Numbered from the stretch's first letter, positions 16,456 to 26,230 are shown. The stretch: 64,000 bases of DNA from Erythrobacter sp. (GCA_030148605.1 JASBTD010000063.1:1-64000); one strand, 5' to 3'. The notes: generated from the letters alone by a model not told the origin. Translations and numbers: made by a program.

Positions 16456-18018
16456 CTACTCCGCCGGTTTCCAGGGTTTGAATGAAGGCGTGGGCAGCTC
16501 GGCTGTCCGCGCCTTTTCATATGCGGCGCCGGCTTTCAGCACCTGGTGATCCTGCCACTTGCCGGCAAAGATGCTGAAGCCGACCGGCAGGCCCTCAACC
16601 GCGCCCATCGGCACGGTTATATGCGGATAGCCCGCAATCGCAGGCAGCGAGCCTGCGCCAATTCCGCCATTGTAGTTGTCGCCGTTGACGAGGTCGGTTG
16701 ACCAGGCTGGGCCAGTGGTGGGTGCAACCAGAAATTGCACGTCGTTCTCGGCCAGCAAGCGGTCGATCCCTTCCTCGCGCGTGGCCTTGAGATTGGTCCC
16801 AAGCGCTTCGCGATAGGCGGCTTCATCGGTCGTCTCCAGCGCTTGTTCGAACAGCTCTTGCCCGAACCAGCGCAATTCCGCGTCAGCATTGGCATTGTTG
16901 AATGCCACGATGTCCGCCAGCGTCTCCGGCATATCCTCGCCCGGAAGCGTGGCGAGATAGGCATTCATGTCACGCTGCAGTTCATAGAGCAGGACAGTGA
17001 GCGAGCGCTGCCAGAACCCTTCGGGATAGTCATATTCGATGGGGACCAGAACAGCCCCGGCCCGCTCGAGATCTTCCAGAGCCTGATCAAGCAAGGCCAG
17101 CACATCGGGCCGCGCGCCGGACTGGTTCTTCATCACGCCGATGTGCACGCCTTCAAGCGAGAAATCCGCGAGCCCCTGCGTGAAATCCACCGCATACTGA
17201 TCGGCATCTGTCGTTGCAGGATCGAGCGGATCGCTGCCTGCCATCGCGCTCAACAGCAGAGCTGCATCGTAAACCGACTGCGTCATCGGCCCGGCGGTAT
17301 CCTGCGTCGCGCTGATGGGCACAACATGTGTGCGGCTGACCATGCCCACGGTCGGCTTGAACCCGACAATCCCGTTGACGCTGGCAGGGCAGGTGATCGA
17401 GCCATTGGTCTCTGTGCCGATCGCCGCCCAGGCGAAACCAGCAGCGATCGCGGCCCCGCTGCCAGAGGACGAACCGCAGGCATTGCGATCAGTCGCGTGT
17501 GGATTGCGCGTTAGCCCGCCAATCGCGCTCCATCCGCTGGTTGAATTGTTGCTGCGGATGTTGGCCCATTCGCTCAAGTTTGTCTTGCCCATGATCACGC
17601 CGCCGTTTTCGCGGATGCGTGCGATCAGCGGCGCATCGCGGCCGGTCACATTGTCCTTGAGCGCCAGCGATCCCGCGGTGGTTGGCAGGTCGCGTGTTTC
17701 GATATTGTCTTTGACGAGCACGGTTCTTGCCCGCAGCGCCGTGCGTTTGCCTTGCACAGATCGGACCTGAGCGGTGATGTCTGGCGCGAGTGCGATGATC
17801 GCGTTCACGCCGTTTTCGCCGTCTTCGTATTTCGCGATCCGGTAACCCTGCCCCGCCGCATAGCCTTCGGCCATGGTCGTGGCAGGTTCGATCCCGTCCG
17901 GCAGCTGGACCCGTTCAAGATTGATCTTGGCGGTTGGTTGATCCCCGGTCCGGTCCTGAGCGGCGAGGGGAGCAAGGATCAGCGAGCAGGCCGAAAGGCC
18001 GAAAAGCAATTTTCTCAT
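16456..18018 (-). CDS. Secreted amidase (amidase signature family)
   Basis: The 520-residue protein starts at ATG 18018, which is preceded by AGGGTG and gives a clean signal peptide (MRKLLFGLSACSLILAPLAA, cleavage near residue 20). The frame is open upstream to 18135 without such features. The amidase signature Ser-cisSer-Lys triad is visible: Lys in VLVKDNI, the glycine/serine motif ACGSSSGSGAA, and the nucleophile region TETNGSITCPA. Members hydrolyse varied amides, so the substrate cannot be named. Export makes it different from the GatA paralogue at 58322. No close partner gene is seen. Confidence 0.9.
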   Translation of the reverse strand: MRKLLFGLSACSLILAPLAAQDRTGDQPTAKINLERVQLPDGIEPATTMAEGYAAGQGYRIAKYEDGENGVNAIIALAPDITAQVRSVQGKRTALRARTVLVKDNIETRDLPTTAGSLALKDNVTGRDAPLIARIRENGGVIMGKTNLSEWANIRSNNSTSGWSAIGGLTRNPHATDRNACGSSSGSGAAIAAGFAWAAIGTETNGSITCPASVNGIVGFKPTVGMVSRTHVVPISATQDTAGPMTQSVYDAALLLSAMAGSDPLDPATTDADQYAVDFTQGLADFSLEGVHIGVMKNQSGARPDVLALLDQALEDLERAGAVLVPIEYDYPEGFWQRSLTVLLYELQRDMNAYLATLPGEDMPETLADIVAFNNANADAELRWFGQELFEQALETTDEAAYREALGTNLKATREEGIDRLLAENDVQFLVAPTTGPAWSTDLVNGDNYNGGIGAGSLPAIAGYPHITVPMGAVEGLPVGFSIFAGKWQDHQVLKAGAAYEKARTAELPTPSFKPWKPAE

Positions 18019-18152
18019 GCGCTGCACCCTGCCACGCGCACCGCGCGATGCAAGGCCCTGATATGCATTTCCACTGCCAAAGGTTAATCCCCTTGAACAT
18101 CGCGAGGCTACGTCCGACATAGGCGGTCGAACCAAATGACAAGGACCAATTG

Positions 18153-18851
18153 ATGATCGACCTGTTCGGCTCTGATGCCCACGCCAGCCAAGGCCAATTC
18201 ACCCGTGACCCTGTGACAGGGGCGCTTGTACCGGTGGTGGTTGAGCAGACCAGCCGCGGCGAGCGCAGCTTTGACATTTTCAGCCGTTTGCTGCGCGAAC
18301 GCATCGTATTCGTGACCGGCCAGGTTGAAGACAATATGGCGTCGCTGATCGTGGCGCAGCTGCTGTTTCTGGAAAGCGAGAACCCGTCAAAGCCGATCAG
18401 CATGTATATCAATTCGCCGGGCGGCGTGGTGACTGCAGGCATGGCGATCCATGACACCATGCAATATATCAAGCCGCGCGTTTCGACCGTGTGCGTGGGC
18501 CAGGCCGCCAGCATGGGCAGCTTCCTGCTCGCAGCGGGTGAGCCGGGCATGCGCATCGCGCTCCCTAACGCACGAATCATGGTTCACCAGCCCTCGGGCG
18601 GCGCGCGCGGGATGGCATCGGATATCGAGATCCAGGCGCGCGAAATCCTGCGTATCCGCAAGCGGATGAACGATCTCTATGTCAAATATACCGGCCAGAG
18701 CCTGACCGATATCGAGAACGCGATGGATCGCGACACTTTCCTTGAAGCGGAAGAAGCGCAGAAATTCGGCTTGATCGACAAGGTCTTCGAAACCCGTCCG
18801 GAAGGCGATTCTTCGGATGGCGAGGAAGGTTCGGGCGGCGCGCCTGAATAA
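18153..18851 (+). CDS. clpP: ATP-dependent Clp protease proteolytic subunit
   Basis: The 232-residue serine peptidase forms the tetradecameric chamber used by ClpX and ClpA. The nucleophile is in [11 protein letters not shown], the histidine in [10 protein letters not shown], and the aspartate lies in the [11 protein letters not shown] region. The N-terminus [22 protein letters not shown] holds the axial-loop region. A short acidic tail ([11 protein letters not shown]) is extra. ATG 18153 is used, with AAGGA upstream; a TTG sits just before it at 18150. clpX follows 171 nt downstream. Confidence 0.97.
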   Translation: MIDLFGSDAHASQGQFTRDPVTGALVPVVVEQTSRGERSFDIFSRLLRERIVFVTGQVEDNMASLIVAQLLFLESENPSKPISMYINSPGGVVTAGMAIHDTMQYIKPRVSTVCVGQAASMGSFLLAAGEPGMRIALPNARIMVHQPSGGARGMASDIEIQAREILRIRKRMNDLYVKYTGQSLTDIENAMDRDTFLEAEEAQKFGLIDKVFETRPEGDSSDGEEGSGGAPE

Positions 18852-19022
18852 GGATTTGCCCGAAAACCCGCCCCTTTGCGGGACATTAAGGGCACATCAA
18901 GCATGAATATGCGTGGAATCGCTAAGCGCGTGATCGAAATGGGCGCGCTATAGGTTGATTCATGATTATGCGGCTATAGAGTCGGCGAATCCCTGTATTT
19001 TGGGGATTTGGGAAGCTTTGGA

Positions 19023-20297
19023 ATGACGAAATTGAGCGGAACTGACAGCAAGAGTACCCTTTATTGCAGCTTCTGCGGCAAGTCGCAGCATGAAGTGCGC
19101 AAGCTGATTGCAGGGCCAACCGTGTTCATCTGCGATGAATGCGTCGAGCTGTGCAATGACATCATCCGCGAAGAAACCAAGGCGGGCCTCGCTGGTCGCA
19201 AGGAAGGCGAAGTTCCCACCCCGTCAGAGATTTTCCGCACGCTCAATGACTATGTGATCGGCCAGGATCGCGCGAAACGCGTGCTGTCGGTCGCGGTGCA
19301 CAATCACTACAAGCGCCTGAACCACAGCGGCAAAGGCAATGATGTAGAGCTGGCGAAATCGAACATCCTGCTGGTCGGCCCTACCGGCTCGGGCAAGACG
19401 CTGCTGGCACAAACGCTCGCGCGCACGTTCGACGTGCCGTTCACCATGGCTGACGCGACTACGCTGACCGAAGCGGGCTATGTCGGCGAAGATGTCGAGA
19501 ACATCATCCTCAAGCTGCTGCAAAGCTCTGACTACAATGTCGAGAAAGCGCAGCACGGCATCGTCTATATCGACGAGATCGACAAGATTACCCGCAAGGC
19601 GGAAAATCCCTCGATCACGCGCGATGTATCGGGCGAAGGCGTGCAGCAGGCGCTCTTGAAGCTGATGGAAGGCACGACTGCCTCTGTCCCGCCGCAGGGT
19701 GGGCGCAAGCATCCGCAGCAGGAATTCCTGCAAGTCGACACGACCAACATCCTGTTCATCTGTGGCGGTGCCTTTGCCGGCCTAGACAAGATCATTGCTG
19801 ACCGCTTGCAGAAGCGCTCGATCGGGTTTGGCGCACATGTCGCCGATCCGGACAAGCGCCGCGTGGGCGAATTGCTGGAAAAGAGCGAGCCTGAAGATCT
19901 CTTGAAATTCGGCCTGATCCCGGAATTCGTTGGCCGTTTGCCGGTGATCGCGACCTTGCACGATCTGGATGTCGATGCGCTGGTCACGATCCTGCAGGAA
20001 CCCAAGAACGCGCTGGTCAAGCAGTACAAGAAGCTGTTCGAGCTTGAAGATGTCGAGCTGACCTTCACTGATGATGCGCTGCAATCGATCGCTGAGAAGG
20101 CGATCCTGCGCAAAACTGGTGCGCGCGGCCTGCGCTCGATTGTCGAAGGCATACTGCTCGATACGATGTTTGACTTGCCTGACATGGAAGATGTCAGCGA
20201 AATCGTGATCGATGCCGATGTGGTGGAAGGCAAGAAAGAGCCGATCCGCGTGGTCAGCGGCGATGCCAAGAAAGGCAAGAAGGACGAAGCGGCCTGA
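19023..20297 (+). CDS. clpX: Clp protease ATP-binding subunit ClpX
   Basis: The 424-residue AAA+ unfoldase recognises substrates and feeds ClpP. It has the N-terminal zinc-binding domain (CSFCGKS ... CDECVELC), Walker A GPTGSGKT, Walker [10 protein letters not shown], the pore loop region GYVGEDVEN, and the IGFGAHV loop that docks on ClpP. ATG 19023 is in frame with a TTG at 19008; the ATG gives the usual N-terminus MTKLSG. The 171-nt gap after clpP probably holds its own promoter, but no clear -35/-10 pair stands out. Confidence 0.97.
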   Translation: MTKLSGTDSKSTLYCSFCGKSQHEVRKLIAGPTVFICDECVELCNDIIREETKAGLAGRKEGEVPTPSEIFRTLNDYVIGQDRAKRVLSVAVHNHYKRLNHSGKGNDVELAKSNILLVGPTGSGKTLLAQTLARTFDVPFTMADATTLTEAGYVGEDVENIILKLLQSSDYNVEKAQHGIVYIDEIDKITRKAENPSITRDVSGEGVQQALLKLMEGTTASVPPQGGRKHPQQEFLQVDTTNILFICGGAFAGLDKIIADRLQKRSIGFGAHVADPDKRRVGELLEKSEPEDLLKFGLIPEFVGRLPVIATLHDLDVDALVTILQEPKNALVKQYKKLFELEDVELTFTDDALQSIAEKAILRKTGARGLRSIVEGILLDTMFDLPDMEDVSEIVIDADVVEGKKEPIRVVSGDAKKGKKDEAA

Positions 20298-20299
20298 TC

Positions 20300-20659
20300 A
20301 TGGAGAGCCAGGGCCCTGGCCTTGGAGCCATGGCTTTCGCCGGGCTCTCTATTGTCATACTGTTGTGGTCAGCTTGGTGGACAGACCGCCGATACGCGCG
20401 ATTTGAGAGAATTCCCGGTCATTACGATTTCAGGGGTCGCGCCACGCGGCTTGATCCACGCCGCCAGATGGCATGGTTGTTGCCGGTTCTGTTTTCGGTT
20501 TCCATCGGTGGCTACCTTGCCCTGTTTTTGCTTGTGCCTGCAGAACTGCAGAACGGCGATCCATCGGTCGGTATGTACATGGTATGCGTGGTGCTGCTGG
20601 CAGCTCAGGGCCTGATCCTGTGGCTGCTTGCGCGCTGGGCGCGCTCTCAAAAACCGTAA
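20300..20659 (+). CDS. Small two- to three-helix membrane protein, DUF1648-like
   Basis: The 119-residue protein has hydrophobic segments at about residues 8-25, 57-78 and 91-111. The loop [19 protein letters not shown] resembles the conserved DUF1648 motif (proline, histidine, then G), found in SdpI-type membrane proteins. The ATG lies 2 nt after the clpX stop, so it is cotranscribed with clpX. The function is unknown. Confidence 0.65.
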   Translation: MESQGPGLGAMAFAGLSIVILLWSAWWTDRRYARFERIPGHYDFRGRATRLDPRRQMAWLLPVLFSVSIGGYLALFLLVPAELQNGDPSVGMYMVCVVLLAAQGLILWLLARWARSQKP

Positions 20660-20690
20660 CCCCGCCCGGCAGGAGGAAGCCGAGCGGGGT
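20659..20690 (-). terminator. Hairpin between convergent genes, probable terminator for the fasciclin gene
   Basis: ACCCCGC (20659-20665) pairs with GCGGGGT (20684-20690), extended by CGGC/GCCG inside. On the minus strand a T5 run follows after about 5 nt. It could stop both converging transcripts. Confidence 0.45.
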
Positions 20691-20752
20691 CCGTGAATGC
20701 GCTGCTGAATGGCAGAGGGGGATCGGGTCAGCAGCGCCAGAATGCAAACAGA

Positions 20753-21319
20753 TCAACCGGGCAGGAAAACGCCATCGGTCACGTGGATCACGCCGTTCGA
20801 TACGTCGACATCAGCCTGAGTCACAGTTGTTGCACGGCCTGCTGCGTCGATGATGATCACCTTTCCGTCGGAAAGACTTGCTGTCAGTTCGCCACCTGAA
20901 AGTGTCTCTATGGTCGCTGATCCACCGTGCTTGTTGATCAGGTCAACCAGATCACCGCTAGTCACTTCGCCGGCAACCGCGTGATAGGTCAGGATGCTGG
21001 TCAAGGTGTCCTTGTTCTCAGGCTTCACCAGCGTCTCGACTGTACCTGCGGGCAGCTTTGCGAAAGCCGTGTCGGTTGGCGCGAAAATCGTGAACGGGCC
21101 GGGGCTCGACAGTGTGTCGACCAAACCGGCAGCCTGTACCGCGGCAACCAGCGTGTTGTGTACACCGGTGCCTTGCGCTGCGGCGACAATATTGGGCTGT
21201 GTTGCTTCTGCCGACTTGTGATGATGGGCAGAAACAGGTGCTGCGGCGCTGACTGCAAGACCGGTGGTTGCTGCAATTGCTGCAAAGGCAGCGGCTTTTA
21301 GTTTCGATGAATTATGCAT
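20753..21319 (-). CDS. Secreted fasciclin-domain protein
   Basis: The 188-residue protein starts at ATG 21319 with GGAGAG 9 nt before it. It has a signal peptide (AAFAAIAATTGLAVSAAAPV, cut before AHHHKS near residue 32). One FAS1 domain fills the rest: FTIFAPTDTAFAKLP, LTSILTYHAVAGEV, and the C-terminal VIHVTDGVFLPG. FAS1 proteins mediate adhesion or envelope contacts. It lies downstream of an ECF sigma/anti-sigma pair, as FAS1 proteins MPT70/MPT83 do near SigK/RskA control in mycobacteria. A separate promoter-like site lies upstream. Confidence 0.92.
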   Translation of the reverse strand: MHNSSKLKAAAFAAIAATTGLAVSAAAPVSAHHHKSAEATQPNIVAAAQGTGVHNTLVAAVQAAGLVDTLSSPGPFTIFAPTDTAFAKLPAGTVETLVKPENKDTLTSILTYHAVAGEVTSGDLVDLINKHGGSATIETLSGGELTASLSDGKVIIIDAAGRATTVTQADVDVSNGVIHVTDGVFLPG

Positions 21320-21364
21320 GTGTACTCTCCTTGAGTGCCAAGCCCCGTCCTGCTTGCATGGAGA

Positions 21365-21391
21365 GTTACGAAAGCCGATCCGCTGCGGATG
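21365..21391 (-). promoter_or_regulatory. Candidate ECF-sigma promoter for the fasciclin gene
   Basis: On the minus strand CATCC (21391-21387) and CGTAAC (21370-21365) are 16 nt apart, and the second lies about 45 nt before the fasciclin start. The spacing and the shape of the two elements fit an ECF-type promoter. The call rests on one site only. Confidence 0.35.
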
Positions 21392-21411
21392 CAGGATCGC
21401 CCAGAATTTTT

Positions 21412-22152
21412 TCATATCAGCTGCAGGCTGCCTTCGGCAACGACTGGCCCGGCGTCCTGATCCGCGGGCTTGCCACCCAGTGGCTCGCGTGTCAGCAGCA
21501 ACTGTGCGCCATCGGACATGTTGCGGGCAATATCTGCGGGAAGGGGTACGCGGCGCTCTTCGCCCGGCACGACCACACCAAGCGATTGCAGCGCACTGCC
21601 ATCGCCGGGCACAAGCCACAATTCATGGTCATGCACGCCATCTGCCGTCAGCCCGCTGGCTGAAACCAGCATCTCTTCGCTCGCGGGCAAGTATGTTACG
21701 CCCAGCCGCAGCGGTGTGTCGGCAATCGGAATCGAAGCCACCAGTGGCGCGCTGATAGCTGCAGGGGCTGACGCGGGGCCGCTGGGAGGTGCGAACGCCA
21801 GATAGGCGAGAGCGACCGCGGCAGCCGCGCTCGAAATGCCAGTTGCCCATTTCCAGCGGGTCAGCTGCTGGCCAAGATCGACAACATTGCCGCCTTCCAA
21901 TGCCGGTCCCCGCGCATCTATTTCATTCTCGATGCGTCGCCACAGGTCAGCTGACGGCTTCGCACCGGGCACCTCGTCAAGCATGGGTGCCAGCCGCCGA
22001 TCCCACCTGGCAACAGCATCCGCCAATGCCGGTTCGCGCGCGATCCGCCCGCGCGCGGCAAGCAATTCTTCGCCTTCGAGCAGGCCGAGAGCATATTCTG
22101 CCGCGAGCAATTCATCGCCGCTCAGCTCCTCAAGGCGCGGATCACCGCTCAT
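21412..22152 (-). CDS. Anti-sigma factor, RskA family
   Basis: The 246-residue protein has an N-terminal anti-sigma domain (LSGDELLAAEYALGLLEGEE, residues about 7-26), one membrane segment at about residues 108-127 (TGISSAAAAVALAYLAF), and an extracytoplasmic RskA domain ending in REPLGG. The fold holds an ECF sigma factor at the membrane until regulated proteolysis frees it. Its ATG overlaps the sigma factor stop (ATGA), so the two are made in fixed ratio. Confidence 0.9.
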   Translation of the reverse strand: MSGDPRLEELSGDELLAAEYALGLLEGEELLAARGRIAREPALADAVARWDRRLAPMLDEVPGAKPSADLWRRIENEIDARGPALEGGNVVDLGQQLTRWKWATGISSAAAAVALAYLAFAPPSGPASAPAAISAPLVASIPIADTPLRLGVTYLPASEEMLVSASGLTADGVHDHELWLVPGDGSALQSLGVVVPGEERRVPLPADIARNMSDGAQLLLTREPLGGKPADQDAGPVVAEGSLQLI

Positions 22153-22718
22153 TCGCCTGCCTCCAGACATGCCTTGAGCTTCGCCAGCCCGCGCCGGATC
22201 CAGCTCTTCATTGTGCCCAGGGGCACATCCTGAGCCTTGGCCAGTTCAACATAGGTCCTCCCGCCAAAGAACGCCTCGCGGATATTCTCGCGCTGATTGG
22301 TATCAAGCGTCTCGAGGCAGGTGTGCACCCGCGCCTCGCGCTCCGCGTCAATCATCAATTTGTCCGCCAAGGGCGCTGTATCAGCAATCGGAGCCGCTTC
22401 ATCGATCTCAACCGCCCCCGCGCGAACCTTGCCTGTGCGCAACCGGTCCAACGCGCGGTTGCGCGCGAAGGTGGCTAGCCAGCTGATCGGGCTCGCTCTT
22501 TCAGGGTCATAACGGTCAGCCCGCTGCCAAAGATTCACATAGACATCCTGCAAGGCGTCCTCGGCTTCCTTTCTGTCACCCAAGATACGGTAGCAGATTC
22601 CGAAAAGTTTCACCTCGGTCGCGCGGTAGATTTCCTCCAATGCGCTGCGATCGCCGCGGGCCAGCCGCAACATGGCCGCCTTCAGCGCCTGGCGAGCTGT
22701 TTCATTGACATCAGCCAT
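22149..22718 (-). CDS. ECF RNA polymerase sigma factor, SigK-like
   Basis: The 189-residue protein has region 2 (YRATEVKLFGICYRILGD, EAEDALQDVYVNLW, WLATFARNRALDRLR) and region 4 (TLDTNQRENIREAFFGG ... MKSWIRRGLAKLK). No other sigma regions are present. ATG 22718 shares one nucleotide with the upstream stop codon (TGATG). It is followed by its RskA-type anti-sigma factor. Target genes are unknown; the fasciclin gene downstream is the natural candidate. Confidence 0.94.
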   Translation of the reverse strand: MADVNETARQALKAAMLRLARGDRSALEEIYRATEVKLFGICYRILGDRKEAEDALQDVYVNLWQRADRYDPERASPISWLATFARNRALDRLRTGKVRAGAVEIDEAAPIADTAPLADKLMIDAEREARVHTCLETLDTNQRENIREAFFGGRTYVELAKAQDVPLGTMKSWIRRGLAKLKACLEAGE

Positions 22719-23677
22719 CAACAGCAGCCTCCACCGGCGCATTCGCGTGACTGTTCAACTTGCACGGTCACATGACCGATGCCGAATCGGCTCTTCAGTC
22801 CGTCGCGAAGAGTGGCCAGAAATGGGTCGCCCGGATGGACCGCTGGCATCACCAGATGCGCTGTAAGCGCGGTTTCCGTGGTCGACATTGGCCATATGTG
22901 CAGGTCATGCACCGCTTCAACGCCGGGCAACCCCGCAAGATGCGCGCGCACCGCCTCTACATCGATAGTGTCCGGCACGGCGTGCAGGCCCAGCTTGATG
23001 CTGTCCTTCGCCAGGCCCCAGGTGCCCCAGGCGATCACCGCCACGATGATCAGGCTGGTAACGGGATCGATCCACACCTGCCCGGTGTGGAGGATCGCCA
23101 GCCCCGCGATCACCACGCCAACAGAAACCAGCGCATCCGCCGCCATATGCAGGAAAGCGCCGCGGATATTGAGATCATGCTTGCGCCCGCGCATGAACAT
23201 CAGCGCAGTGGCCGTGTTGATGACGATGCCGATCCCCGCGACCACTACCATGGTCATGCCTTGCACCGGCGCAGGGTCGATAAAGCGGTGGATCGTCTCG
23301 AACAGGATCGCACCGATTGCGATCGCAAGCAGCATGGCGTTGGCGAGCGCGGCGAGGATGGTCGAGCTCTTGAAGCCATAGGTGAAGCGGGGGGAGGGGG
23401 GCTTTTTCGCGGCAATGCTCGCGCCCCAGGCCAGCATCAGAGCGAGCACATCGGACAGATTGTGCCCTGCATCCGCAACCAGCGCCATCGAGCCGGAGAG
23501 AAAGCCGTATGTCGCTTCGACCACCACGAAAGCGCTGTTGAGAACAACGCCGATGGCAAAGGCGCGCCCGAAATCGGCTGGCGCATGGCTGTGCCCGTGG
23601 TGGTGTGCATGGCCATGATCATGACCAGCCCCGTGCGAATGTGAATGGCTGTGCGCCCCGCCCATGGGTTTACTCAT
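22718..23677 (-). CDS. Cation diffusion facilitator (CzcD-like metal exporter)
   Basis: The 319-residue transporter exports divalent metals such as zinc in exchange for protons. It opens with a histidine-rich stretch (HSHSHSHGAGHDHGHAHHHG), then six membrane segments. The metal site shows in ADAGHNLSD (segment 2) and HMAADALVS (segment 5). The cytoplasmic C-terminal domain contains EAVHDLHIWPMSTTETALT. A Cys pair ends the protein (AGGGCC). ATG 23677 overlaps the mtgA stop by 8 nt. It lies in the same coupled run as the ECF sigma factor, which might tie sigma activity to metal or envelope stress. Confidence 0.94.
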   Translation of the reverse strand: MSKPMGGAHSHSHSHGAGHDHGHAHHHGHSHAPADFGRAFAIGVVLNSAFVVVEATYGFLSGSMALVADAGHNLSDVLALMLAWGASIAAKKPPSPRFTYGFKSSTILAALANAMLLAIAIGAILFETIHRFIDPAPVQGMTMVVVAGIGIVINTATALMFMRGRKHDLNIRGAFLHMAADALVSVGVVIAGLAILHTGQVWIDPVTSLIIVAVIAWGTWGLAKDSIKLGLHAVPDTIDVEAVRAHLAGLPGVEAVHDLHIWPMSTTETALTAHLVMPAVHPGDPFLATLRDGLKSRFGIGHVTVQVEQSRECAGGGCC

Positions 23678-24413
23678 AGACGCAGGAATCGAGCCCGTCA
23701 CGCCTTACCGCGCCCATGCGCGCGGCAATCGTTCCAGCATAACGCCTTGTGAAACCGGTCGGATTGATCACTGCGCGGCGCTTTGGCTGCGGCAGGGCCG
23801 CGGCCATGCGGGCGGCTTGATCGCGGGTAAGGCGCGCGGCGGAATGCCCGAAATACCGCTCTGCTCCCGCTTCTGCGCCATAGGTGGCAATGCCTGTCTC
23901 TGCGACATTGAGATAGACTTCCATGATCCGGCGCTTGCCCCAGATATTCTCGATCAGGAAAGTGAACCAGGCTTCCAGCCCCTTGCGGAAATAGCCGCCG
24001 CCTTGCCACAGGAACACGTTCTTGGCGGTCTGCTGGCTGATGGTAGAGCCGCCACGGATGCGCCCGCCTTTGAGGTTGCTTGCCGCCGCCTTGGCAATAG
24101 CCTCGGCATCGAACCCGCTGTGGCTGCAGAACTTGCCGTCTTCGCCGGCGATCACTGCGCTCACAAGATTGCGGTCGATCCGCTCAAGCGGCTCCCAATC
24201 CTTGGACAGGCCGTTCTCCCACACCTTGACATCAAGTACCATGGTGGCGGTGATCGGCACGGGTACCCATTTGAACAGCAGTACCAGCGCCAGGCTGATC
24301 AGCACGAAGGCAAGGATTGCCTTGACCAGCCAGCGCAGCAGCGTGCGGCCCGGCGATTGCCGCAGATTGGCGAAACCGGTTCGAATGGCGGGAAGGATCG
24401 CAGGGCGAGGCAT
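23670..24413 (-). CDS. mtgA: Monofunctional peptidoglycan glycosyltransferase
   Basis: The 247-residue GT51 enzyme polymerises lipid II into glycan strands. One membrane anchor lies at about residues 28-50. The GT51 motifs follow: AVIAGEDGKFCSHSGFD with the catalytic Glu, GGSTISQQTAKNVFLW, and RRIMEVYLNVAETG. No transpeptidase domain is present. ATG 24413 gives the usual length. It heads the run to the CDF transporter, sigma and anti-sigma genes. Confidence 0.95.
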   Translation of the reverse strand: MPRPAILPAIRTGFANLRQSPGRTLLRWLVKAILAFVLISLALVLLFKWVPVPITATMVLDVKVWENGLSKDWEPLERIDRNLVSAVIAGEDGKFCSHSGFDAEAIAKAAASNLKGGRIRGGSTISQQTAKNVFLWQGGGYFRKGLEAWFTFLIENIWGKRRIMEVYLNVAETGIATYGAEAGAERYFGHSAARLTRDQAARMAAALPQPKRRAVINPTGFTRRYAGTIAARMGAVRRDGLDSCVYE

Positions 24414-24517
24414 GGCGCGCGATTTAGTCGTCTGCGAGCGTTCGCGCAATCTGCGATGCTTGCGCTGGTCACGTCAAGGTGCTTGTGTGCGGCGATTGAG
24501 AGCGGGGGAGTGAGTCC

Positions 24518-25852
24518 ATGAATTTGTTGCGCAAGACAATGCTGTCGCTGACTGTGGGGAGCGCGCTGGCGGCAACGCCGGTGCTTGCCAATTCTGACGA
24601 GATCGCCGCCGCGGTCAATGCGGATTACGACGCCTATCTTGACGAGCTGTTCCTGCACTTCCACATGAACCCCGAGCTCTTCTTCCTTGAAACCAAGACC
24701 GCCGCACGAATGGCGGCGGAACTGCGCGCGGTAGGCCTAGAGGTGACCGAGGGCGTGGGCGGCACCGGCGTTGTCGGCATGCTCAGGAATGGCGAAGGCC
24801 CCCTGATCCTGCTGCGCGCGGACATGGATGGGCTGCCGGTGCAGGAGAAGTCCGGGCTCGATTATGCCTCCACCGCCACGCAAGTGGGCCAAGACGGGCA
24901 GGAATATCCCGTGATGCACGCCTGCGGACATGACGTGCACATCACCTCGATGGTCGGCACCGCACGCCGTTTGATGGCGATGCGCGATCAATGGTCAGGC
25001 ACGATCATGTTCATCGTACAGCCGGCTGAAGAGCGGGTGGGCGGGGCCAAGGCGATGATGGAGGACGGGCTCTATGAACGCTTCGGCAAGCCCGACTATG
25101 CCGTCGCGTTCCATGTCGCATCGGTGATCCCGACCGGCATTGTGACTGCGTCTGAAGGTATCCAGTATTCCAGCGCGGACTCGGTCGATATCATGGTGCC
25201 GGGAATCGGCGCGCATGGCGCCAGCCCGCATGCGGGGCGCGATCCGGTCTATATCGGCTCGCAGATCGTCACCGCGCTGCAATCGATCGTCAGCCGCGAA
25301 GTGATGCCGCTATCGCCCGGGGTGATCACCGTGGGTGCGTTCCATGCTGGCTCCAAGCACAACATCATTTCGGACCGCGCGGATTTGCAGCTGACGGTGC
25401 GCGCGAATGACGAGCGAGTGCGCGAGCAGCTGCTGGCTGCGATCGAGCGCGTGGCGGTGAATGTGGGGCGTGCGCACGGCCTGCCCGATGATATGCCGGT
25501 GCAAGTCACCGTGACCGAAGGCACGCCGGTGACGTATAATGATCCCGCACTCGCGCGGCGGCTCAACGGCGTGATGAAAGCGACCTTCGGCGAAGAGAAT
25601 GTGCCGCCGTTCGAGCAGCGCGGGATGGGCGCAGAGGATTTCGCGTTCTTCGTGGCTGAGGATACCGGTGTTCCGGGGTATTACTTCGCGGTCGGCGGTA
25701 CGCCGCAGGAAGCGTTTGACGCAGCTGAAAATGGCGGCCCGCCCGTTCCCACACACCACTCGCCGCTGTTCAAGATCGCGCCGCGCGAAAGCGTGACGGT
25801 GGGCACGCGCGCTATGATCGCAGCGGTGCTGGATCTGGCTCCGGCGAAGTAG
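24518..25852 (+). CDS. Exported M20 family amidohydrolase
   Basis: The 444-residue protein has a signal peptide (LSLTVGSALAATPVLA, cut near residue 25). The M20 metal motifs are visible: RADMDGLPV, HACGHDVHI, QPAEERVGGAK and GMGAEDFAFF. It is closest to the amidohydrolase branch that cleaves N-acyl or indole-acetyl amino acids. Export suggests action on external conjugates or peptides. It faces mtgA, with about 100 nt between their starts. Confidence 0.9.
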   Translation: MNLLRKTMLSLTVGSALAATPVLANSDEIAAAVNADYDAYLDELFLHFHMNPELFFLETKTAARMAAELRAVGLEVTEGVGGTGVVGMLRNGEGPLILLRADMDGLPVQEKSGLDYASTATQVGQDGQEYPVMHACGHDVHITSMVGTARRLMAMRDQWSGTIMFIVQPAEERVGGAKAMMEDGLYERFGKPDYAVAFHVASVIPTGIVTASEGIQYSSADSVDIMVPGIGAHGASPHAGRDPVYIGSQIVTALQSIVSREVMPLSPGVITVGAFHAGSKHNIISDRADLQLTVRANDERVREQLLAAIERVAVNVGRAHGLPDDMPVQVTVTEGTPVTYNDPALARRLNGVMKATFGEENVPPFEQRGMGAEDFAFFVAEDTGVPGYYFAVGGTPQEAFDAAENGGPPVPTHHSPLFKIAPRESVTVGTRAMIAAVLDLAPAK

Positions 25853-25926
25853 ATCATAGCGAGAGGTTAGACGAAGCAGCGCTACTGAGCTATTGTAGAT
25901 TATGGGTCGCGATTGAGGAGGTTCTT

Positions 25927-26199
25927 ATGCCGCAATTCGTGATCGAACGAGACATGCCGGGCGCAGGTTCGCTGTCTGCTGCTGAGCTGCAGGGTGCATC
26001 ACAGCAGTCGTGCAGCGTCCTGAGAGATATGGGGCCACAGATTCAGTGGGTCCATTCCTACGTCACCGATGACAAAATCTATTGCATCTATCGTGCAGAG
26101 AACGCTGATTTGATCCGCGAGCATGCAGAGTCAGCCGGCTTTCCTGCAAACTCGGTGTCGGAAGTTCGTATCATCATCGATCCGACAACAGCAGAATAA
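25927..26199 (+). CDS. DUF4242 protein
   Basis: The 90-residue protein has the MPQFVIERDMPGAG opening and the IQWVHSYVTDDKIYCIYRA centre of DUF4242, a ferredoxin-like fold. A Streptomyces member (SCO4226) binds nickel. An AGGAGG site precedes the ATG. It is a single gene with a bidirectional terminator downstream. Confidence 0.85.
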   Translation: MPQFVIERDMPGAGSLSAAELQGASQQSCSVLRDMGPQIQWVHSYVTDDKIYCIYRAENADLIREHAESAGFPANSVSEVRIIIDPTTAE

Positions 26200-26230
26200 A
26201 AAGGGGGCGGCATGAAGCCGCCCCTTGTCC
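26200..26230 (-). terminator. Bidirectional intrinsic terminator between DUF4242 and rpoH
   Basis: GGGGCGGC (26204-26211) pairs with GCCGCCCC (26217-26224) around loop ATGAA. On the minus strand the stem runs into TTTTTA, ending the rpoH transcript. On the plus strand only TTGT follows, so it is weaker for the DUF4242 gene. Confidence 0.8.
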
